The position numbers were made by a program, and so were the translations under genes. Shown here in pieces: positions 55,601 through 64,000 of a stretch of 64,000 nt of DNA (position 1 is the stretch's first letter; each line of letters opens with the position of its first letter). The notes under the pieces were generated by a model. It was not told the origin of the DNA. It ran no database searches and saw only the letters and a program-made list of their open reading frames with translations. Origin of the DNA: Deltaproteobacteria bacterium IMCC39146 (GTDB lineage Bacteria; Desulfobacterota; Desulfuromonadia; Desulfuromonadales; BM103); assembly GCA_030005635.1 (NCBI GenBank), contig JARUHP010000010.1, positions 59,226 through 123,225 on the forward strand, read 5' to 3'.

Positions 55601-56230
55601 GATTATCTGCAGAAACGCATCGATGATATCGGTGAAGTCAACCTGATGGCCATCGATGAGTTTCAGGAACTTGAAGAGCGTTACACCTTCCTGAATGAGC
55701 AGCAGGAGGACTTGCAGACCTCTTTGGAGGGCCTGGAGTCTGCGATTTCCAAGATCAACCGAACCACCCGAAAGCGCTTCCGGGAAACCTTTGATCTGGT
55801 CAATGAGCGTTTCCGTGAGCTCTTCCCTCAACTCTTTAACGGAGGCCAGGCTGAACTGGTCCTGACTGATGAAAACGACCTCCTCGAGACGGGAATCGAG
55901 GTGGTTGCACAGCCGCCCGGAAAGAAGTTGCAGAATGTGACCTTGCTCTCCGGCGGAGAAAAAGCTTTGACAGCCGTTGCCATGATCTTCTCAATCTTCC
56001 AGATCAAGCCGTCCCCGTTCTGTCTACTTGACGAAGTTGATGCCCCACTGGATGACGCCAATATCGGGCGCTTCAATGAAATCGTTGCGACTATGGCCAA
56101 GACGTCACAATTCATTATCATTACCCACAACAAACGGACCATGGAAATTGCCGACAATCTCTATGGTATCACCATGGAGGAGCCCGGAATGTCCAAGCTC
56201 GTCTCTGTGTGCATGAAAGAGGTCGCTTAA
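52697..56230 (+). CDS. smc: Chromosome segregation ATPase SMC
   Basis: 1177 residues, full length. Walker A GPNGCGKSN at about 31-39, two long coiled coils, a hinge near 510-640 (GLVADILDVPARYEAAIEAV to GEVTGGGRQ), the signature LLSGGEKALTAVAM and Walker B FCLLDEVDAPLD. Core of condensin. Followed by a roadblock gene 3 bases later and ftsY. Confidence 0.97.
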   Translation: MKIKRIEITGFKSFVERTVLDFDDGITSIVGPNGCGKSNVVDAIRWVMGEQNARYLRGKLMEDVIFGGSENRKPLGMAEVSLIMDNSAGIAPAAFREYSEIQITRRLYRNGESEYLLNKSSCRLLDITELFMDTGVGNRAYSIIEQGKIGMIINAKPEDRRSLIEEAAGVTKFKSRKKSALRKIDATRQNLLRLGDIVSEVRRQMNSLKRQAQRAQRFREFREELRGLELQFGLRQHAELSEKARQVCSSAEEQTGQVDSAIRRLEQAELDLEQARLTHTERDKEAAQGQAGVFHLTSEIQRIESRLEFGAKEVETLDRQQDKIAAELTDSDRRFATSVQEEEGLRQNQQDQSRVFAEEEARLAASEDVLLDLTEQEESLGRQLEQARQKLYHLLAELTRMSSQQEEADRRIAVLADLSERNRQEAVAVTGQLERLQNDSSSLSGTLEVIEKERGDLVIKRQQLQERQVHLKEQVEQVENELLQRREELSRQRSRLESLQQLERNLEGYGRGVKALLSEAQHKARMKGLVADILDVPARYEAAIEAVLGERVQALLPDNLESTQKALAYLSGNEGRCTFLLPESPAADAPEMPGGTALVGLVKGLSGFQEVACRLISGAYLVDDLTDYFTQKLPFGVTLVTEDGNLLTHRGEVTGGGRQALDQGLLHKKREMKELEKQVKILDVEVTSLNQRREALRDEAQTTEISLRRTEQELHHQEIRVVDSRKDLDGLQQEDARLQERIEVLSLEEEQLHEEHETLQKTLRTSTDTRVSSEGEKRELEALVTRLQEELQTLREQGNEARQGVTTLKVSLASLREREESSRNALERLGRLREELSQRQVALKQDAVEAVEKQAALRSEAEELKVEMEVLYRKRIEQEGSLAGLRERFEESRQEIERREGELKQLRSKAQELREDLTSRQMQSRELQLEIEHMQQAFWDRHRVDLTDPEVADRFDAEFDEIAAVERRDYLQKRIDDIGEVNLMAIDEFQELEERYTFLNEQQEDLQTSLEGLESAISKINRTTRKRFRETFDLVNERFRELFPQLFNGGQAELVLTDENDLLETGIEVVAQPPGKKLQNVTLLSGGEKALTAVAMIFSIFQIKPSPFCLLDEVDAPLDDANIGRFNEIVATMAKTSQFIIITHNKRTMEIADNLYGITMEEPGMSKLVSVCMKEVA

Positions 56231-56233
56231 ATC

Positions 56234-56593
56234 ATGCCTTTCAAGCCCTTGTTAAATGCTCTGGTAGAACGTGTCCCCGGAGCCCAGGGGGCGATTGTCG
56301 CTGACTGGGAAGGTGAGTCGGTCGATCAGGTCGGCATCATGGATGATTACGACCTCAAGGTGATTGGTGCACACAAGGGGGTCATCCTCCACAGTATGCG
56401 GGACGTGGTTGATCGGCTTGGTGATGACGCACTCAAAGAGATCGTGATTACGACCAAGCAGGCACAAACGGTTATCATGCCAGTGACTGAAGACTACTAC
56501 CTGGTGTTGGCTCTGGACCGCTCCGACATGTTGGGTCGGGCACTGCTGGAAGCCAGACGCTGTATTCAGGCGCTATATCAGGAAATTGTCTAA
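56234..56593 (+). CDS. Roadblock/LC7-domain protein
   Basis: 119 residues, a single roadblock domain (GAQGAIVADWEGESVDQVG; TKQAQTVIMPVTEDYYLVLAL). Such proteins (MglB-like) regulate small GTPases as dimers. It starts 3 bases after smc and precedes ftsY, which encodes a GTPase. Role unknown. Confidence 0.85.
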   Translation: MPFKPLLNALVERVPGAQGAIVADWEGESVDQVGIMDDYDLKVIGAHKGVILHSMRDVVDRLGDDALKEIVITTKQAQTVIMPVTEDYYLVLALDRSDMLGRALLEARRCIQALYQEIV

Positions 56594-56649
56594 AATCATG
56601 ATAAGAGAAAGAGCTGTCGGACAACTCTTTAAATATTCACTCTTAAGCC

Positions 56650-56683
56650 GTCTGTTGATGATTCTATAACAGACTGTTTTTTT
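56650..56683 (+). terminator. Rho-independent terminator between roadblock and ftsY genes
   Basis: GTCTGTT pairs with AACAGAC around 11 bases, followed by a run of seven T. Probably partial, as ftsY begins 20 bases later. Confidence 0.65.
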
Positions 56684-56702
56684 ATCTGCTTCAGGATAGG
56701 TT

Positions 56703-57959
56703 ATGAAATTCGAACTCTGGTTACAAAAAATTGCTGACTTTCTCGTAGCCGCAGGCGTCGCACCCGAAGACGGGTCGATGGCTGCGCTGGCACTGGTTTA
56801 CCTGGTGCTGACATTCTGCTCTCTCGGCATCGTTGCCCTGCTTTTGAGAAGAAACCTGCAGACTCAGAAAGCGACTGCTGAGCCTCAGGATGATGCTCCA
56901 GTGGAAACTCCCGAGGCTGCTGGTGAGGCTGCAGAAAGCGCTGAAGGCTCTGACCTCTCTGAACCGCCCCCTGCTGAAGAAGCTCCGGTTGCTGCTGAGC
57001 CGGAAACGGCGGCTGTCGAAGAGGTTGTTGAAAAGGTCCCTGTCAGTCTCTACCAGCGTATGCGGCAAGGCTTGGCCAAAACCCGCAGTTCACTGGTCGG
57101 ACGCATGGATGACCTGCTCGGTAGCCATGGCCATCTTGATGAGGAATTCCTCGAAGAGATGGAAGAATTGCTGATTACTGCAGACTTCGGAATGCAGACG
57201 ACTCAGGATCTGGTGCAGGCTCTGGCCGGGCGACTCAAGGAGATCGATCCAAATGTGCCAGCGCAATTGCATGACGTGCTGAGTGAAGAAATTCGAGCTC
57301 GCTTGAAAACCGGTTCGTCAGAGTGGCCTGTCCCGGAGAGTGGTCCGCTGGTGATAATGGTTGTCGGCGTTAATGGCGTGGGTAAGACGACGACAATTGG
57401 CAAGTTGGCCAAGCAGTTCTCTGACCAAGGGAAGAAGGTGGTCCTCGGTGCCGGTGATACTTTTCGGGCTGCTGCTGCAGAACAGCTCGAAGTCTGGGGG
57501 GAACGCTCCGGTGCGGAGGTGATTCGCCATACCGAAGGCTCTGATCCTGGTGCTGTTGCTTTTGATGCGGCCAAAGCGGCTGTGGCCCGTAATGCGGATA
57601 TCCTGATCCTCGATACCGCTGGTCGTTTACACACCAAGGTCAACCTGATGGAGGAACTGAAAAAAGTGCGGCGGGTTGTTGACCGTGAAATCCCCGGAGC
57701 TCCCCATGAGACCTTGCTGGTTCTTGATGCCACCACCGGCCAGAATGCCCTGCCCCAGGCGCGCTCCTTCCAGGAGGCCGTGGATGTGTCGGGTATTGCG
57801 CTGACCAAGTTGGACGGAACCGCCAAAGGGGGGATTGTTGTGGCTATCAGCTCACAACTTGATTTGCCCGTACGTTTAATCGGCATCGGTGAAGGGGTCT
57901 CGGACCTGCGTCATTTTGATGCTGATGAATTTGTTGCAGCACTCTTCTCTAACAATTGA
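56703..57959 (+). CDS. ftsY: Signal recognition particle receptor FtsY
   Basis: 418 residues. An N-terminal membrane helix (near 22-45) and an acidic A region, then the NG GTPase: G1 GVNGVGKTTTIGKLA, GDTFRAAAAEQL, DTAGR (G3) and TKLDG (G4). It docks ribosome-nascent chains to SecYEG. The N-terminal transmembrane segment is a variant seen in several bacteria. Confidence 0.96.
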   Translation: MKFELWLQKIADFLVAAGVAPEDGSMAALALVYLVLTFCSLGIVALLLRRNLQTQKATAEPQDDAPVETPEAAGEAAESAEGSDLSEPPPAEEAPVAAEPETAAVEEVVEKVPVSLYQRMRQGLAKTRSSLVGRMDDLLGSHGHLDEEFLEEMEELLITADFGMQTTQDLVQALAGRLKEIDPNVPAQLHDVLSEEIRARLKTGSSEWPVPESGPLVIMVVGVNGVGKTTTIGKLAKQFSDQGKKVVLGAGDTFRAAAAEQLEVWGERSGAEVIRHTEGSDPGAVAFDAAKAAVARNADILILDTAGRLHTKVNLMEELKKVRRVVDREIPGAPHETLLVLDATTGQNALPQARSFQEAVDVSGIALTKLDGTAKGGIVVAISSQLDLPVRLIGIGEGVSDLRHFDADEFVAALFSNN

Positions 57960-57965
57960 GATCGC

Positions 57966-57994
57966 TTGACTTTTTGTATTCTTTAACCTAGGCT
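57966..57994 (+). promoter_or_regulatory. Sigma-70 promoter of the zapB-zapA unit
   Basis: TTGACT (57966-57971), 17 bases, TAGGCT (57989-57994), 28 bases ahead of the GTG start. Confidence 0.5.
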
Positions 57995-58022
57995 CAATTT
58001 TATTCTGAAGGGGGAGCTTTAA

Positions 58023-58214
58023 GTGGCCTTGGAAGCGATTACGCGGCTGGAAAAACTTGTTGATCGACTGTTGTCTGACCGTGCTGACTTGCAGGAGCGC
58101 AATCAGGAACTCACCGCAGAACGTGATCGATTGCTACAAGACCGCTCCCGGGTTACCGATGAGTTGGACAAGTTGCTGGACAAACTTGAGCGCCTTGAGG
58201 GGGAGAATAAATGA
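58023..58214 (+). CDS. zapB: Small coiled-coil cell-division protein (ZapB-like)
   Basis: 63 residues, GTG start with GGGGGAG upstream. Almost entirely a coiled coil with heptads (LVDRLLSDRADLQERNQEL). Overlaps zapA by 4 bases. A short coiled coil before zapA is the usual ZapB-like arrangement in this lineage; naming rests on context. Confidence 0.75.
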   Translation: MALEAITRLEKLVDRLLSDRADLQERNQELTAERDRLLQDRSRVTDELDKLLDKLERLEGENK

Positions 58215-58489
58215 AACAGAGCGTCCAAGTCTCCATTCTCGGCCAGCAATTTAATCTCAAAAGTGACGCTCCCCCTGAACAGGTTCACCGGGTCGCCCGA
58301 TTTGTTGAAGATCAGATTTCCCAGGTGACATCAAGCGGTCGTGCTGTTGATTCTTTGCAGGCGGCGATTCTGGCTTTGCTCAATGTCTCCGCGGCACATC
58401 TTGGCGGCGATCCTGCTCCCGATAGCTCGGAAGCAGAAAAGCAGCGCCTGGGGCAGTTGATAGAAAAGATAGAAGCAGCTTTGGGTTAG
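58211..58489 (+). CDS. zapA: Cell-division protein ZapA
   Basis: 92 residues. N-terminal SVQVSILGQQFNLKSDAPPE and the helix VHRVARFVEDQISQV are ZapA features. It bundles FtsZ filaments at mid-cell. Overlaps the upstream coiled-coil gene by ATGA and precedes the 6S RNA region, as in many proteobacteria. Confidence 0.92.
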   Translation: MKQSVQVSILGQQFNLKSDAPPEQVHRVARFVEDQISQVTSSGRAVDSLQAAILALLNVSAAHLGGDPAPDSSEAEKQRLGQLIEKIEAALG

Positions 58490-58533
58490 AAGTGCTACAA
58501 TAGTGTTCAAAAGTTAGTTTGCTTTAAAAAAGC

Positions 58534-58788
58534 ATCTCCATGCGGAGATTTTACGATAGATTGGCTGATGGTCTTGCCGCCCGAACAGGGCGTTTTGAAA
58601 AAAACAACGTGATACAGGTTGCATCAATATTTATGAACCCAGGAACTCCAGAATCTTTTGTTAAGGGCAGGCAACGACTTAAATCTGGTCGCCGTCTGTT
58701 TTTTGTGGACAACCCGACTCGTATGATTTGATACGACTTTTCGCGTCGTTATAGCCAGTCCTCTATCTGAATCCTTCCGTCCGGAGAT
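58534..58788 (+). ncRNA. ssrS: Probable 6S RNA
   Basis: The 320-base gap between zapA and the 5-formyl-THF cyclo-ligase gene is where 6S RNA lies in proteobacteria. Its ends pair: ATCTCC (58534) with GGAGAT, GCGG with CCGT, then GATAGA-TTGGCT (about 58555) with AGCCAG-TCC-TCTATC (about 58754), giving a long rod with bulges as expected for the RNA-polymerase decoy. The exact ends are uncertain, and the rod is longer than in E. coli. Confidence 0.65.
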
Positions 58789-58810
58789 CTCGAATCACGG
58801 GATCTTTGCC

Positions 58811-59374
58811 ATGCCCAAGCGATCCATAAGATCACACTTTCTGGCCGAGCGTAAGTCTCGCTCAAGTCAATTCTGTGCCGATTCGAGTTCAGAAATTCAA
58901 AGGCGCTTTATGTGCTCTGCTCTCTTCCGTGATGCCCGCTGTCTGGCTCTCTACAGTGCCATTCATAACGAGGTCAGCACTGACGAGATCATCGAGCAGG
59001 CACTTGATAGTGATAAGTCTCTGGTCTTCCCGCGGGTTAGTGGAGAGACACTTGAGTTTGTCGTGATTGAGAGCCCCGCACAACTGGTCTCTGGTGCTTT
59101 TGGTGTGAAAGAGCCGAAGGGCTGTAATTTGGTCGCGGTCGAGAAAATTGATCTGGTTGTTGTCCCCGGTGTTGCCTTTGACCAAAGGGGACATCGGCTT
59201 GGTTACGGGCGAGGTTACTATGACCGTGCCCTGGCGAAATGTCAGAGTCGATGTGTGAAAGTCGGCTTTGCCTATGATTTTCAGCTGGTCGAAGAACTGC
59301 CAGCGACAGACTATGATGAGACGCTTTCCGTATTAATTACGGAGAGTCAAACCTTAAACTTTTCCGCCTGTTGA
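58811..59374 (+). CDS. 5-formyltetrahydrofolate cyclo-ligase
   Basis: 187 residues. LVFPRVSGETLEFVVI, FGVKEPKG, VVPGVAFDQRGHRLGYGRGYYDR is the defining family text with the ATP loop. It converts 5-formyl-THF to 5,10-methenyl-THF. Placed after 6S RNA, as ygfA is in E. coli. Confidence 0.94.
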   Translation: MPKRSIRSHFLAERKSRSSQFCADSSSEIQRRFMCSALFRDARCLALYSAIHNEVSTDEIIEQALDSDKSLVFPRVSGETLEFVVIESPAQLVSGAFGVKEPKGCNLVAVEKIDLVVVPGVAFDQRGHRLGYGRGYYDRALAKCQSRCVKVGFAYDFQLVEELPATDYDETLSVLITESQTLNFSAC

Positions 59375-59431
59375 CCGCTAAAGCGGCCGGAGGCGTTTCA
59401 CGAAAAAATGCCAATTAGGGAGGTGACGGCT

Positions 59432-60991
59432 TTGAATACAGAAATGATAATTTACCTGATTGCTGGTTTGGTTGTTGGCGGTGTCATCGGCGCGGTCCTT
59501 CGAAGCAAATCTTCGGGGTCCAAGCTAGCCAACGCTGAGCGTGAAGCAGCACAGATCGTCGAGAGTTCGAAAAAAGAGGCTGAGACTATTCGCAAGGAGG
59601 CGGAGATTCAGTCCAAAGATGTTGTTTTTAAAGCAAAGGCCGCTTGGGAAGATGAGCTTCGAGAATCACGCAAAGAGCTTCAATCCCAGGAAAAAAGGCT
59701 GGTGCAGAAAGAAGAGAACCTTGATCGCAAGGTCTCTCAGGTTGAAACCCGTGATCAGGATCTGACACGTCGTGAGCAGTCCCTGCTGGATCGTGATCGC
59801 AATCTTCAACAGCGAACCGATGAGGTCGAGGCGCTGATTGCAGAGCAGCGCGTCAAGTTGGAAAAAGTTTCGGGCTTGAGCTCGGAAGAGGCCAAACAAC
59901 AGTTGATCATAGCAATGGAGAGCGAGGCACGTCACGACGCTGCCAAGTTGATCAAACAGATCGAGGACGAAGCAAAAGAAAACGCCGACAAGAAAGCCAA
60001 GAAGATCCTTTCGCTGACGATCCAACGTTATGCCGGCGATTATGTCGCTGAGAAGACAATCAACTCCGTGGCCTTGCCCAGTGACGAGATGAAGGGTCGG
60101 ATTATCGGTCGTGAAGGACGTAATATCCGTGCGATTGAAGCCGCAACCGGTATTGATCTGATTATCGACGATACTCCTGAGGCGGTTATTATCTCAAGCT
60201 TTAATCCGGTTCGCCGGGAAGTTGCCCGGATCTCTCTGGAGCGTCTGATAACCGATGGCCGTATTCACCCCTCACGTATTGAGGAGGTGGTCAAGAAGGC
60301 TGAGCAGGAGGTTGAGGGCACGATCCGCGAGGCCGGAGAGCAGGCCACCTTTGACGTTGGTGTGCATGGCATCCATCCAGAGATTGTTAAATTGGTCGGT
60401 CGTCTGCGCTATCGAACCTCTTACGGGCAGAATGTCCTGCAGCACTCCCTGGAAGTTTCGTTCCTCTGTGGCATCATGGCCGCTGAGCTTGGAATCGATA
60501 TCAAACAGGCCAAGCGAGCTGGATTGCTGCACGATATCGGCAAGGCTGTCGACCATGAAATTGAAGGTTCGCATGCCGTTATCGGTGGTGACCTGGCCCG
60601 CAAGTATGGTGAGTCCCCGGAGATCGTCCACGCCATAGCCGCCCATCATGAAGATGAGAAGCCGGATACGATCCTTGCTGTGCTGGTTCAGGCTGCCGAC
60701 GCCCTGTCAGGTGCGCGGCCTGGTGCTCGTCGCGAAATGCTCGAAACCTACGTTAAGCGACTTGATGATCTTGAGCGGATCGGTACCTCCTTTAATGGGG
60801 TTACTTCTTGCTACGCAATTCAGGCTGGACGCGAGATTCGCGTGATGGTCTCCAGCGAGATTGTTTCTGATGATCAGTCACATGTTATGGCTAAAGATAT
60901 CGCCCGCAAGATTGAGGATGAAATGACCTACCCTGGCCAGATCCGGGTCAACGTCATTCGTGAGACGCGAGCGACTGATTACGCTAAATAA
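59432..60991 (+). CDS. rny: Ribonuclease Y
   Basis: 519 residues from TTG 59432, chosen because GGGAGGTG lies just ahead; ATG 59408 would add 8 residues. N-terminal membrane helix ([18 protein letters not shown]), long coiled coil, KH domain ([20 protein letters not shown]), HD domain ([15 protein letters not shown]). A membrane-anchored endoribonuclease that starts mRNA decay. Confidence 0.96.
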   Translation: MNTEMIIYLIAGLVVGGVIGAVLRSKSSGSKLANAEREAAQIVESSKKEAETIRKEAEIQSKDVVFKAKAAWEDELRESRKELQSQEKRLVQKEENLDRKVSQVETRDQDLTRREQSLLDRDRNLQQRTDEVEALIAEQRVKLEKVSGLSSEEAKQQLIIAMESEARHDAAKLIKQIEDEAKENADKKAKKILSLTIQRYAGDYVAEKTINSVALPSDEMKGRIIGREGRNIRAIEAATGIDLIIDDTPEAVIISSFNPVRREVARISLERLITDGRIHPSRIEEVVKKAEQEVEGTIREAGEQATFDVGVHGIHPEIVKLVGRLRYRTSYGQNVLQHSLEVSFLCGIMAAELGIDIKQAKRAGLLHDIGKAVDHEIEGSHAVIGGDLARKYGESPEIVHAIAAHHEDEKPDTILAVLVQAADALSGARPGARREMLETYVKRLDDLERIGTSFNGVTSCYAIQAGREIRVMVSSEIVSDDQSHVMAKDIARKIEDEMTYPGQIRVNVIRETRATDYAK

Positions 60992-61027
60992 ACAAGCAAT
61001 ACCGGTCGCACAAGAAATGGTTTATGT

Positions 61028-61053
61028 GGGGAGATGGCTTATGCCATTTCCCC
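61028..61053 (+). terminator. Terminator-like hairpin between rny and ymdB-type genes
   Basis: GGGGAGATGGC pairs with GCCATTTCCCC (one mismatch) around TTAT, then a T-rich stretch. Probably attenuates read-through into the next gene. Confidence 0.6.
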
Positions 61054-61095
61054 ATTTCCCTCTCTTTTTGACCCTTTTTAGGCCCTGGAGTTGTT

Positions 61096-61878
61096 TTGAA
61101 GATTCTTTTTGTTGGTGACATCATCGGTCGCCCCGGTCGACAACTTGTCCGTGATCTGCTGCCCCGTCTGGTTGATCAGCATATGATCGATCTGGTGATC
61201 GCCAACGGTGAAAATTCCGCTGCAGGTTTTGGCCTGACGCCGGACGTTGTTAGTGAGCTCTTTGATCTAGGGGTCGATGTCCTGACGACCGGGAATCATG
61301 TTTGGGACAAGCGTGACGGGTTGGTCTGCCTGGACCAGGAGCCAGCGCTTCTGCGACCGGCCAACTATCCTGAAGGGGCTCCAGGGCGTGGGGTTGGCAT
61401 TTATGAGACGGCCGCGGGTATTTCTGTGGCGGTGGTGAACCTTGAAGGTCGCGTGTTCATGAACGGGCTCGATTGTCCTTTCCGGAAAGCTGATGCGATT
61501 CTCGATGAACTCGGAGTGGAGCAACGGATTGTCTTTGTTGACTTTCACGCAGAAGCGACCAGTGAAAAAGGAGCCCTCGGCGCTTACCTTGATGGTCGGG
61601 TCAGTGCTGTGGTCGGTACCCATACTCATGTACAGACTGCTGATGAGCGCGTCATGCCGGGAGGCACTGCCTTTATCAGTGATGCCGGTATGTCTGGTGC
61701 GCGTGATTCCGTGATTGGTATCCGCAAGGAATTATCTGTCCAACGCTTTTTGACTCAAATGCCAGTTCGCTATGAACTTGCCAAGAAGGATCCGGTCCTC
61801 TGTGGTGTGGTTGTCTCAATTGATGAGTCGACCGGGAGGGCTCTGCAGATAGAGCGGGTCATGGAGATGGGCAATTGA
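61096..61878 (+). CDS. ymdB: YmdB-family metallophosphoesterase
   Basis: 260 residues from TTG 61096 with GGAG. Metal-site motifs GDIIGRPGR, NGENSAAGFG, TGNHVWDK, DFHAEATSEK and GTHTHVQTADE. YmdB enzymes hydrolyse cyclic nucleotides, classically next to rny, as here. Confidence 0.93.
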   Translation: MKILFVGDIIGRPGRQLVRDLLPRLVDQHMIDLVIANGENSAAGFGLTPDVVSELFDLGVDVLTTGNHVWDKRDGLVCLDQEPALLRPANYPEGAPGRGVGIYETAAGISVAVVNLEGRVFMNGLDCPFRKADAILDELGVEQRIVFVDFHAEATSEKGALGAYLDGRVSAVVGTHTHVQTADERVMPGGTAFISDAGMSGARDSVIGIRKELSVQRFLTQMPVRYELAKKDPVLCGVVVSIDESTGRALQIERVMEMGN

Positions 61879-61946
61879 GGTGCCTGCCTGCTGAGGCGAG
61901 CAATGTGAAGGTTTAAACTAAACACACTGAATCATTGGTATTGAAA

Positions 61947-63239
61947 ATGAATTTTGTCGAAGAATTGACCTGGCGCGGTATGATCCATGACATCACGCCC
62001 GGGACGGAAGAGCAGCTTAAGAAAGAAGTGACGGCAGCCTACGTTGGGATCGACCCGACTGCTGATTCACTGCATATCGGCCACCTGGTCAGCGTGATGA
62101 TGCTCAAACATCTCCAGATCGCCGGCCATAAACCGATCGCACTTGTCGGCGGAGCGACCGGTATGATCGGCGATCCGTCGGGGAAGTCGGCCGAGCGCAA
62201 TCTGCTCGATGAGCAGACTCTCCGTCATAACGAGGAATGTTTGAAAAAGCAATTGGCGAAATTCCTCGAGTTCGAGTCCGATGCCGCCAATGCCGCCGAA
62301 CTGGTCAATAATTATGACTGGATGAAAGATTACAGCTTTCTTGAGTTTATCCGCGACATCGGCAAGCATATTACGGTCAACTACATGATGGCCAAGGAAA
62401 GTGTTAAAAAACGTCTCGGTGAAGAAGGCAAGGCAGGGTTGTCATTCACTGAGTTCACGTATCAGTTGGTTCAGGGGACCGATTTTTTACACCTGTATCG
62501 AGAGAAGAACTGTAAGTTGCAGATGGGCGGCTCCGACCAATGGGGGAACATCATAACAGGTACAGAGCTCATACGCCGCAAGGAAGGCGGTGAAGCTTTT
62601 GCCCTGACTTGCCCACTCATTACCAAGGCGGACGGCGGTAAGTTCGGAAAAACAGAAAGCGGCAACGTCTGGCTTGATCCGAAACTGACCACACCGTACA
62701 AATTTTATCAGTTCTGGCTCAATGTCTCTGATGCCGATGCCGAGAAGTATATCAAGATCTTCACGCTCTTAAGTCAGGAAGAAGTGACAGCTCTGGTCAA
62801 GGAGCAGGAGGCTGCACCGCACCTGCGACCGTTGCAGAAGCGTTTGGCAAAGGAGGTCACTTGCATGGTCCATGACAAAGACGAATACAACAAGGCTGTG
62901 GAAGCCTCAGAGATCCTTTTTGGCAAAGCCACGACCGAAAGCCTGGCAAAGCTGGATAAGGAGACCTTCCTTTCGGTGTTTGAAGGTGTGCCAACCTATG
63001 AGGTCGAACGTAACAAATTTGATGCCGGTGTGCCGGTCGTCGAACTACTCGCTACTGAAACAGCCGCTTTCCCTTCTAAGGGAGAATTGCGCCGTACAAT
63101 AAAAGGAAACGGGCTTAGCCTGAACAAGGCCAAGCTGACCGATCAGGAATACCTGGTGACCGGCGCAGACCTGATTAACGGATCATACATACTGGTACAG
63201 AAGGGCAAGAAGAGTTACACGATCATTGAGGCGGTGTAG
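61947..63239 (+). CDS. tyrS: Tyrosyl-tRNA synthetase
   Basis: 430 residues from ATG 61947 (TTG 61935 would add four). Class I motifs: HIGH as SLHIGH, and KMSKS as KFGKT in [25 protein letters not shown] and [10 protein letters not shown] mark the tyrosine site, and an S4 domain closes the C-terminus. Loads tRNA-Tyr. Confidence 0.96.
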   Translation: MNFVEELTWRGMIHDITPGTEEQLKKEVTAAYVGIDPTADSLHIGHLVSVMMLKHLQIAGHKPIALVGGATGMIGDPSGKSAERNLLDEQTLRHNEECLKKQLAKFLEFESDAANAAELVNNYDWMKDYSFLEFIRDIGKHITVNYMMAKESVKKRLGEEGKAGLSFTEFTYQLVQGTDFLHLYREKNCKLQMGGSDQWGNIITGTELIRRKEGGEAFALTCPLITKADGGKFGKTESGNVWLDPKLTTPYKFYQFWLNVSDADAEKYIKIFTLLSQEEVTALVKEQEAAPHLRPLQKRLAKEVTCMVHDKDEYNKAVEASEILFGKATTESLAKLDKETFLSVFEGVPTYEVERNKFDAGVPVVELLATETAAFPSKGELRRTIKGNGLSLNKAKLTDQEYLVTGADLINGSYILVQKGKKSYTIIEAV

Positions 63240-63770
63240 TTCCTCTAGAGTTGTCTCCCGGTGTGCTATTGTTTTTACGAAATGAAAGTTTTCTGTTAGG
63301 GGCGCCTTGTGACCATTAAGTTTCAGGGCGTTTTCTTTTAGAAGTTATTCTCTGAACAAAGGCGAAAGCCACTAAGGCTCCCACGAGTACCAAGAAAGCC
63401 TGTCAGGGAGCTGGCAGATCGTTTCTATCTGTTCTGTGTTGTCGAGAATGACTTCTTTGTGGCAGCTCAGCCAGAAAGAGTTGCCTGCTGGTGTTCATGA
63501 AGGTCCTATAAACTCAGGCGAATCGATCTGGGTTTGCTTGTTGATCTGTGAGACAGGGCTGACAATCTCTAATGGCCAAGCACGTCGATTGGAGAAGCAA
63601 GTGCTGTTAAGGTTAGCGGTGAGGGAATTAATAATGCACCTATGGAAATCGAGCCAGCTGTAAAGGTTATTGTTCAGGCTTGTAAGCATCGTTCCCGCAT
63701 GTAAATTTCACTTAAAAACAGCTAGTTGCAGAGGTGTTGATTCTTTTCGAAAATAACCTGAAAAAAACCC
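63240..63770. other. No gene seen; rRNA operon upstream region
   Basis: About 530 bases between tyrS and the rRNA promoter. No frame with family resemblance or ribosome site was found; a frame at 63436-63663 reads as noise. Confidence 0.6.
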
Positions 63771-63799
63771 TTGACTATATGGGCCATCTCCTTTAGATT
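63771..63799 (+). promoter_or_regulatory. rRNA operon promoter
   Basis: TTGACT (63771-63776), 17 bases, TAGATT (63794-63799), then a C-rich discriminator. About 175 bases ahead of the 16S start. Confidence 0.75.
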
Positions 63800-63890
63800 C
63801 CCCCCTCGTTGCAAGGAAAACGGCGACGAAAAAAAATGCAAAAACTCTCCTGTCACAATGGTGATGGAAGAGATAACACCGGGTCTTTGA

Positions 63891-63904
63891 AAACTAAATA
63901 GCAG
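63891..63904 (+). promoter_or_regulatory. boxA-like antitermination site in rRNA leader
   Basis: GGGTCTTTGAAAAC resembles the boxA/leader text that commonly precedes 16S genes (TCTTTGAAAACT). It binds NusB/NusE in known systems. Confidence 0.5.
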
Positions 63905-63974
63905 TAGATTGATAAAGGTTTGTGGGAAACAAACCAAAAAGAGAAACAAACAGAATCAATACTATACAGTTATA

Positions 63975-64000
63975 CAACTGGAGAGTTTGATCCTGGCTCA
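63975..64000 (+). rRNA. rrs: 16S rRNA, first bases
   Basis: The universal 5' region GAGAGTTTGATCCTGGCTCA ends the window. By alignment with E. coli from memory, the mature 5' end is near 63975. The rest is outside. Confidence 0.95.

Noticed and set aside
58540..58731. Frame of 63 codons after zapA
   Set aside because: Falls inside the probable 6S RNA and resembles no protein.
63436..63663. Frame of 75 codons upstream of the rRNA operon
   Set aside because: No ribosome site, composition or family support.
1..64000. CRISPR arrays, tRNA genes and complete insertion sequences
   Set aside because: Looked for and not seen; the only regular array is the 7-bp tandem repeat, and no transposase frame is recognisable.

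Overview
The window reads as a chromosome segment of a Desulfuromonadales-type bacterium (Geobacter/Desulfuromonas relatives). The grounds are family content, not a database search: a 64-residue protein of the type annotated as GSU3473 in Geobacter, DUF1847, the TRAP and LarE gene style, a UGA-encoded peroxiredoxin-like protein, a roadblock protein after SMC, and interspersed CACAGAG/CGCAGAG palindromic repeats. The right part (about 17.6-64 kb) is mostly ordinary core chromosome. The left part (1 to about 17.5 kb) is an accessory island dominated by defence-like and phage-like genes.

Island, 1-17.5 kb. A CARF-like/sigma-54 AAA+ activator of RtcR type (8318-9829, minus) sits between two close matches to sigma-54 (-24/-12) promoters. 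One (8301-8316, minus) lies directly after its own stop codon and faces a minus-strand operon: a giant protein fusing adenine methylase, HsdS-like region, glutamylcyclotransferase-like domain, dead methylase, second HsdS-like region and histidine-kinase domain (2764-8217); an overlapping response-regulator protein (1848-2771); and a type I HsdM (1-1779, cut by the window edge). The other (9953-9968, plus) faces a plus-strand series: a 43-residue ORF, SSB, an HExxH peptidase-like protein with an acidic tail, a 46-residue membrane peptide, a Sel1-repeat protein, an OLD/ABC-like ATPase and a PLD-like partner. I consider this a candidate inducible conflict or nucleic-acid-damage response system. 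An aminoacyl-tRNA-protein transferase and a phage-type ssDNA-binding-like protein follow. The island appears to end in a truncated thermonuclease-like lipoprotein gene (17560-17691).

Core, 17.6-37.6 kb: LarE, an Rrf2 regulator with a visible promoter and flanking repeats, a flavin-reductase-like protein, RsmE, a frameshifted aspartic protease, a LysA-like decarboxylase, an internally deleted MFS pseudogene, polyphosphate glucokinase, a TRAP transporter operon (dctP-Q-M), quinone reductase, DUF1847, a sensor-kinase-like protein, HisI/HisG, a selenoprotein peroxiredoxin with in-frame UGA at the peroxidatic Cys position, a LivK-like binding lipoprotein, a HIT protein and a YkgJ-type protein. Dispersed palindromes and a 7-bp tandem repeat occur here.

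Core, 37.7-64 kb: a cold-shock gene followed by a terminator and an ORF-less group IIC intron; upp-uraA; Nudix; IclR; a cNMP/CBS/DUF294 protein; an EamA transporter; UbiE/MenG; an AsmA-like protein overlapping a PAS histidine kinase; an RluA synthase; then SMC, roadblock, FtsY, ZapB-like, ZapA, probable 6S RNA, 5-formyl-THF cyclo-ligase, RNase Y, YmdB, TyrS. The window ends in the leader and first bases of an rRNA operon.
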